Shown piece by piece: positions 60,995 through 64,000 of a DNA stretch of 64,000 bases. Within the stretch, counting starts at the first letter, position 1. Each line of letters begins with the position of its first letter. Source of the stretch: Gordonia tangerina. GTDB lineage: Bacteria; Actinomycetota; Actinomycetes; Mycobacteriales; Mycobacteriaceae. The stretch is taken from positions 124,001 through 188,000 of the forward strand of contig NZ_JAKGCU010000002.1 of assembly GCF_021556435.1 (NCBI RefSeq), in the 5' to 3' direction. A program made the position numbers and the translations under genes. The notes under the pieces are model-generated. The model was not told the origin of the DNA, ran no database searches, and worked only from the letters and a program-made list of their open reading frames with translations.

Positions 60995-62252
60995 GGGGGT
61001 CCTCCGGATCGAGTCCGTGCAGCGGGTACACGGCGCGGCGGGTGGCGAGGATGGCTCGATCGGTCTGGCGCTGCGCGGCTCCGGTGATGCCCTCGGGTGG
61101 GTCCTGCCCGGTGTCACCGTCCCAGGCGATGTAGTCGACATCGCCGCCGTCACCCATCACACCCACCGGCGGCTGGGAGTAGTCGGTGTGCACGGTCTCG
61201 GCGATCTGTTCGGCCGTGGCATACCACGATTCGTTGATCGCGGTGTCGGTGTCGACATCCCGATCGAGTACCACGGCCAGCAGGTGGGTCCAACTGCGTG
61301 GTACCACGTTGACCACCCCGTAACCGCCTCCGCCGACGGCGATCCATCGGCCGTCGCAGTATTTCTCGGCAAGGTCGCGCATAGCCTGCATCGCGGCTCG
61401 CTGGCCGTCGACGGTCAGCGCGAGATCGGTCAACGGGTCCGCCCGATGGCTGTCCACGCCGCACTGGCTGATCAGGATCTGCGGCCGGAACTGGTCGAGC
61501 ACCGACGGAACGACGGCGTGAAAGGCGCGCAGCCAGAGCCGATCGGACACCTCCGGCATCAGCGCGATGTTCACTGCTGAACCGGCCGCCGCGCCGTCAC
61601 CGACCTCGGTGGGCCAACCGGTGCCGGGCCACAGGGTGGCCGGATGCTGATGCAACGACACGGTCAGCACGCGTGGGTCGTCGGCGAACTCGACCTGCAC
61701 GCCGTCACCGTGGTGGGCGTCGATGTCGACGTACGCGATCCGGTCGTACCCGTTGTCCAGCAGCCAGCGGATGGCGATCGCGCAATCGTTGTAGATACAG
61801 AAGCCGGCGGCGCGAGCCTTCATCGCATGGTGCATACCGCCGCCGATGTTGACCGCGCGCCGCACCGATCCGGAGCCGACGGCCTGCGCGGCCGCCAGGG
61901 TTCCGCCGACCAGCAGACGGGCGGCCTCGTGCATCCCCTCGAACACGGGGTTGTCGGCGTCGCCGAGGCCGAACAGTCTCTCGAGCAGCGGACCGGCCAA
62001 CGATGCAGTGCCGGATCCGACCGCTCGCACGGCGTCGATGTACTCGGTGGAATGGACCACTGTCAACGCCGAGTCGTCGATCGCCAGGGGTGCGCGGCTG
62101 TCCACTCCGTCGAGGACCCCCAGGCTCTGCGCGAGCGTCATGGTCAGCGCCAGCCGGACCGGATTCATCGGGTGGGTGTGGGCCCACTTGTAGGTCAGGA
62201 AGTCCTCACTCCAGATGACTGCCGCCGCTTCGTCGCCCGTGCTCCGCGTCAC
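60987..62252 (-). CDS. acuC: acetoin utilization protein AcuC, class I histone deacetylase fold
   Basis: The 421-aa zinc deacetylase has WSEDFLTYKWAHTHPMNPVRLALT at the start, GGGMHHAMKARAAGFCIYNDCAIAI with the catalytic His pair, the zinc Asp/His in VDIDAHHGDGVQ, SLHQHPATLWPGTG, ILISQCGVDSHRADPL with the second Asp, and AVGGGGYGVVNV. AcuC removes acetyl groups from lysines, for example on acetyl-CoA synthetase. It is translationally coupled to the Pat-type acyltransferase that follows, so the two probably set the acylation state of shared targets. ATG 62252 is the operon start. Confidence 0.95.
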   Translation of the reverse strand: MTRSTGDEAAAVIWSEDFLTYKWAHTHPMNPVRLALTMTLAQSLGVLDGVDSRAPLAIDDSALTVVHSTEYIDAVRAVGSGTASLAGPLLERLFGLGDADNPVFEGMHEAARLLVGGTLAAAQAVGSGSVRRAVNIGGGMHHAMKARAAGFCIYNDCAIAIRWLLDNGYDRIAYVDIDAHHGDGVQVEFADDPRVLTVSLHQHPATLWPGTGWPTEVGDGAAAGSAVNIALMPEVSDRLWLRAFHAVVPSVLDQFRPQILISQCGVDSHRADPLTDLALTVDGQRAAMQAMRDLAEKYCDGRWIAVGGGGYGVVNVVPRSWTHLLAVVLDRDVDTDTAINESWYATAEQIAETVHTDYSQPPVGVMGDGGDVDYIAWDGDTGQDPPEGITGAAQRQTDRAILATRRAVYPLHGLDPEDPRD

Positions 62253-62398
62253 GGTTTCAGGCTAGGGCATGTCCCTCGATTCCACCGCGAGGAATCGAGG
62301 GAGTGGTGTGCGCGCGGCAACCGACGGTGACGACACGCAGGACCCGAACCGGTGGGCAGGTCAAGGTACCCTTGGGACAGACGAAGGGACTGCGTACC

Positions 62399-63082
62399 GT
62401 GAACGATCTGGTTGACACCACCGAGATGTACTTGCGGACGATCTACGACCTCGAAGAGGAAGGCATCGTCCCCCTGCGCGCACGTATCGCCGAGCGGCTC
62501 GAGCAAAGCGGCCCGACCGTGTCACAGACGGTCGCCCGCATGGAGCGGGACGGCCTCTTGCATGTGGCCGGCGACCGGCACCTCGAACTCACCGAGAAGG
62601 GCCGCGAGCTCGCTGTGGCGGTGATGCGCAAGCACCGGCTAGCCGAGCGGCTGCTCGTCGACGTCATCGGTATGCCCTGGGACCAGGTCCACGAGGAGGC
62701 CTGCCGCTGGGAGCACGTCATGAGCGAGAACGTCGAGCGGCGTCTGCTGGCCGTGCTGGACAACCCGACGACATCGCCTTACGGCAATCCCATCCCGGGT
62801 CTGGACCAGCTGGGCATGGACAAGGCTCCGGCCACCGACGGCGCCACCCGCCTGTCCGACCTTCCCCAGGGCGATCCGGTGGTCGTCATCGTCCGGCGGC
62901 TGTCCGAGCACGCCCAATCCGATGCGGCGCTGATCAGCGATCTGCGTGAGGCCGGCGTGGTGCCCAACGCCCGCGTGACGGTGACCATCAGCCCCGGCCG
63001 CGCCGTGGTGAACTCCCCCGGTCACGACGGTCTCGAGCTGGCCGAGGACATGGCACACGCGGTGTTCGTCGAGAAGGTCTGA
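62399..63082 (+). CDS. ideR: iron-dependent repressor IdeR (DtxR family)
   Basis: IdeR binds iron boxes when Fe(II) is plentiful and represses siderophore genes while activating iron storage. The 227-aa protein has the winged HTH (LRARIAERLEQSGPTVSQTV), the dimer domain and a C-terminal SH3-like domain. All primary-site ligands are present by position (Met10, Cys102, Glu105, His106) and also His79, Glu83 and His98 of the ancillary site. Start GTG 62399 (NDLVDTTEMYLRTIYDLEEE) matches mycobacterial IdeR. No iron box is recognised in the window. Confidence 0.98.
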   Translation: MNDLVDTTEMYLRTIYDLEEEGIVPLRARIAERLEQSGPTVSQTVARMERDGLLHVAGDRHLELTEKGRELAVAVMRKHRLAERLLVDVIGMPWDQVHEEACRWEHVMSENVERRLLAVLDNPTTSPYGNPIPGLDQLGMDKAPATDGATRLSDLPQGDPVVVIVRRLSEHAQSDAALISDLREAGVVPNARVTVTISPGRAVVNSPGHDGLELAEDMAHAVFVEKV

Positions 63083-63123
63083 GTTTCGGTTCCACTCAGG
63101 TCCCCGGCGATGACACGGCCCGG

Positions 63124-64000
63124 TCAGCTCACCTCACGGTCGACGCTGGGCCCGGGCATCGCGACACCGAGCGAATCGGCGACGTCGTAGCCCATCGGGA
63201 TCATCTCCCGCATCGCGGTGGGGTGTATCCCGCCGCGCAGCGCCGTGTCGAGCAGGTCCGCCAGATGCCACTGCGGATCCGCCGCCAACGCATGATCAAA
63301 GGCGACGCCGGCGTATCCGCCTTCGCCATTGACGTAATGCAGATGCCCGAGCATCGTGGCCGCGCTTGCGGACCTCGAGCCCCTCAGCCGCCGGGCGAGT
63401 TGGCGCCACAGGGCCTCCGCGGCGTGGCGCAGATCGGTGACCGCCAGCACGAGGGCGGCATCGCGGACCTGCAGCCGCAACAACGCATCGCCGAGGAGCG
63501 TGACCGCGGCGCAATCGAGTTCTGGTGGGTGGCGAGGCGACGCGAAGGCGATCACGTGCCCGACCAGCTCACGCAACAGCACTCCGTCGTCGATGCCGAC
63601 TATCTCGTCGATGCCGTCTATGTCGTCACCGAACTCGCGGTGCGGGCCCACGCAATGAGGCAACGGCCGCAACATCTCCTGCATCTCCGAACGTCGCGCG
63701 AGCACTCGCCGGCCGCTCTCGACGGCATGTCGGACAGCCGTCGGACTGGTGTGTGGGTCGGCCATCCGCCCCCGCAATGCTCCGGCGCGCGTCAGCGGTA
63801 TATACGTGCCGGCGGTTTGCGGAGCGTCCCACACCCGCTGCCAACGCGCATTGTCGGCGAACTGCTCGACCACGAATCCGGCAACGGCACCACCGATCCC
63901 GGCGAAACACCGGTCCGCGGTCACGCACACCCGTCGGTACCGATCGTCTCCGATCGGATACCGATCGTCGGCGATCACCAGGATGACGGCGTGTGCTTGC
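63124..64000 (-). CDS. DUF4192 family protein, truncated by window end
   Basis: The reading frame is open to the end of the window; the codons before the apparent start at 63978 read QAHAVILVIADDRYP, a natural first strand of DUF4192, so the true start lies beyond 64000. The visible 290 residues include GRMADPHTSPTAVRHAVESGRR, LLRELVGHVIAF, RDAALVLAVTD and the C-terminal MLGHLHYVNGEGGYAGVAFDHALAADPQWHLADLLDTALRGG-type block (given in part). DUF4192 is an actinobacterial family of unknown function and lies next to ideR in mycobacteria (Rv2712c). No catalytic motif is known. Confidence 0.88.
   Translation of the reverse strand, partial: QAHAVILVIADDRYPIGDDRYRRVCVTADRCFAGIGGAVAGFVVEQFADNARWQRVWDAPQTAGTYIPLTRAGALRGRMADPHTSPTAVRHAVESGRRVLARRSEMQEMLRPLPHCVGPHREFGDDIDGIDEIVGIDDGVLLRELVGHVIAFASPRHPPELDCAAVTLLGDALLRLQVRDAALVLAVTDLRHAAEALWRQLARRLRGSRSASAATMLGHLHYVNGEGGYAGVAFDHALAADPQWHLADLLDTALRGGIHPTAMREMIPMGYDVADSLGVAMPGPSVDREVS

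Noticed and set aside
62253-62398. Iron box upstream of ideR
   Set aside because: No 19-bp sequence resembling TTAGGTTAGGCTAACCTAA was found in this gap.

Overview
The window is high-GC, densely packed actinobacterial chromosome. Gene content and order match the mycolic-acid-containing Mycobacteriales, and a Gordonia-like organism is the best guess. The markers are PimA/PatA/PgsA (phosphatidylinositol mannosides), an antigen-85-type mycolyltransferase, an AftC-like arabinosyltransferase, actinobacterial SigA/SigB/IdeR, and the coproporphyrin branch of haem synthesis. From memory, gene order follows two Mycobacterium tuberculosis blocks: yebC-pdxT-tesB-pdxS...pimA-patA-pgsA-HIT-thrS, and GNAT-zapE-ribD-like-lipoprotein-aftC-msrB-hemQ-hemY-hemE-...-sigA-...-sigB-ideR. 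No genus call was tested by search.

Layout. 1-11.7 kb: a degenerate kinase-like gene, then a long minus-strand run with yebC, vitamin B6 synthesis (pdxT, pdxS), tesB, a LuxR-type DNA-binding protein, a PP2C phosphatase, and a translationally coupled phosphoinositide operon (thrS-HIT-pgsA-patA-pimA-LemA-like). 11.8-21.1 kb is the most accessory part: a small membrane protein, a FUSC protein, a carboxylesterase, a SnoaL-like protein, nitrobindin, four tRNAs, a mycolyltransferase, and a TetR/VOC/CMD cluster with a visible operator. 21.1-44 kb is conserved core: ZapE, a RibD-like reductase, an unusual lipoprotein, aftC, msrB, haem genes, RNase D, dxs, an RNA methyltransferase, a KimA-like potassium permease divergent from two TrkA (RCK) proteins, dut and several DUF genes. 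44-50.4 kb: cei, a complete but frameshifted IS1380-family element, suhB, ppgK and sigA. 50.4-64 kb: a DUF952 gene convergent with sigA, a Cys leader peptide with attenuator in front of a TauE/SafE exporter, a helicase divergent from a YihY protein, sigB behind a GGGAAC/CGTT-type promoter, an acuC-acetyltransferase pair, ideR, and a truncated DUF4192 gene.

Themes. Envelope building (PIM, arabinan, mycolate, Cei), haem/iron/redox (hemQ-hemG-hemE, IdeR, MsrB, nitrobindin) and housekeeping transcription dominate. The most noteworthy signals outside plain genes are the leaderless Cys leader peptide with two mutually exclusive hairpins, a perfect 9-bp inverted repeat operator beside the TetR gene, an alpha/beta-hydrolase lipoprotein lacking both catalytic Ser and His, an acyltransferase/deacetylase operon, a related 21-bp tandem repeat at two separate loci, and the IS1380 insertion beside a 51-bp hairpin. 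I found no CRISPR array, prophage, rRNA or replication origin, and no clear multi-gene defence system.
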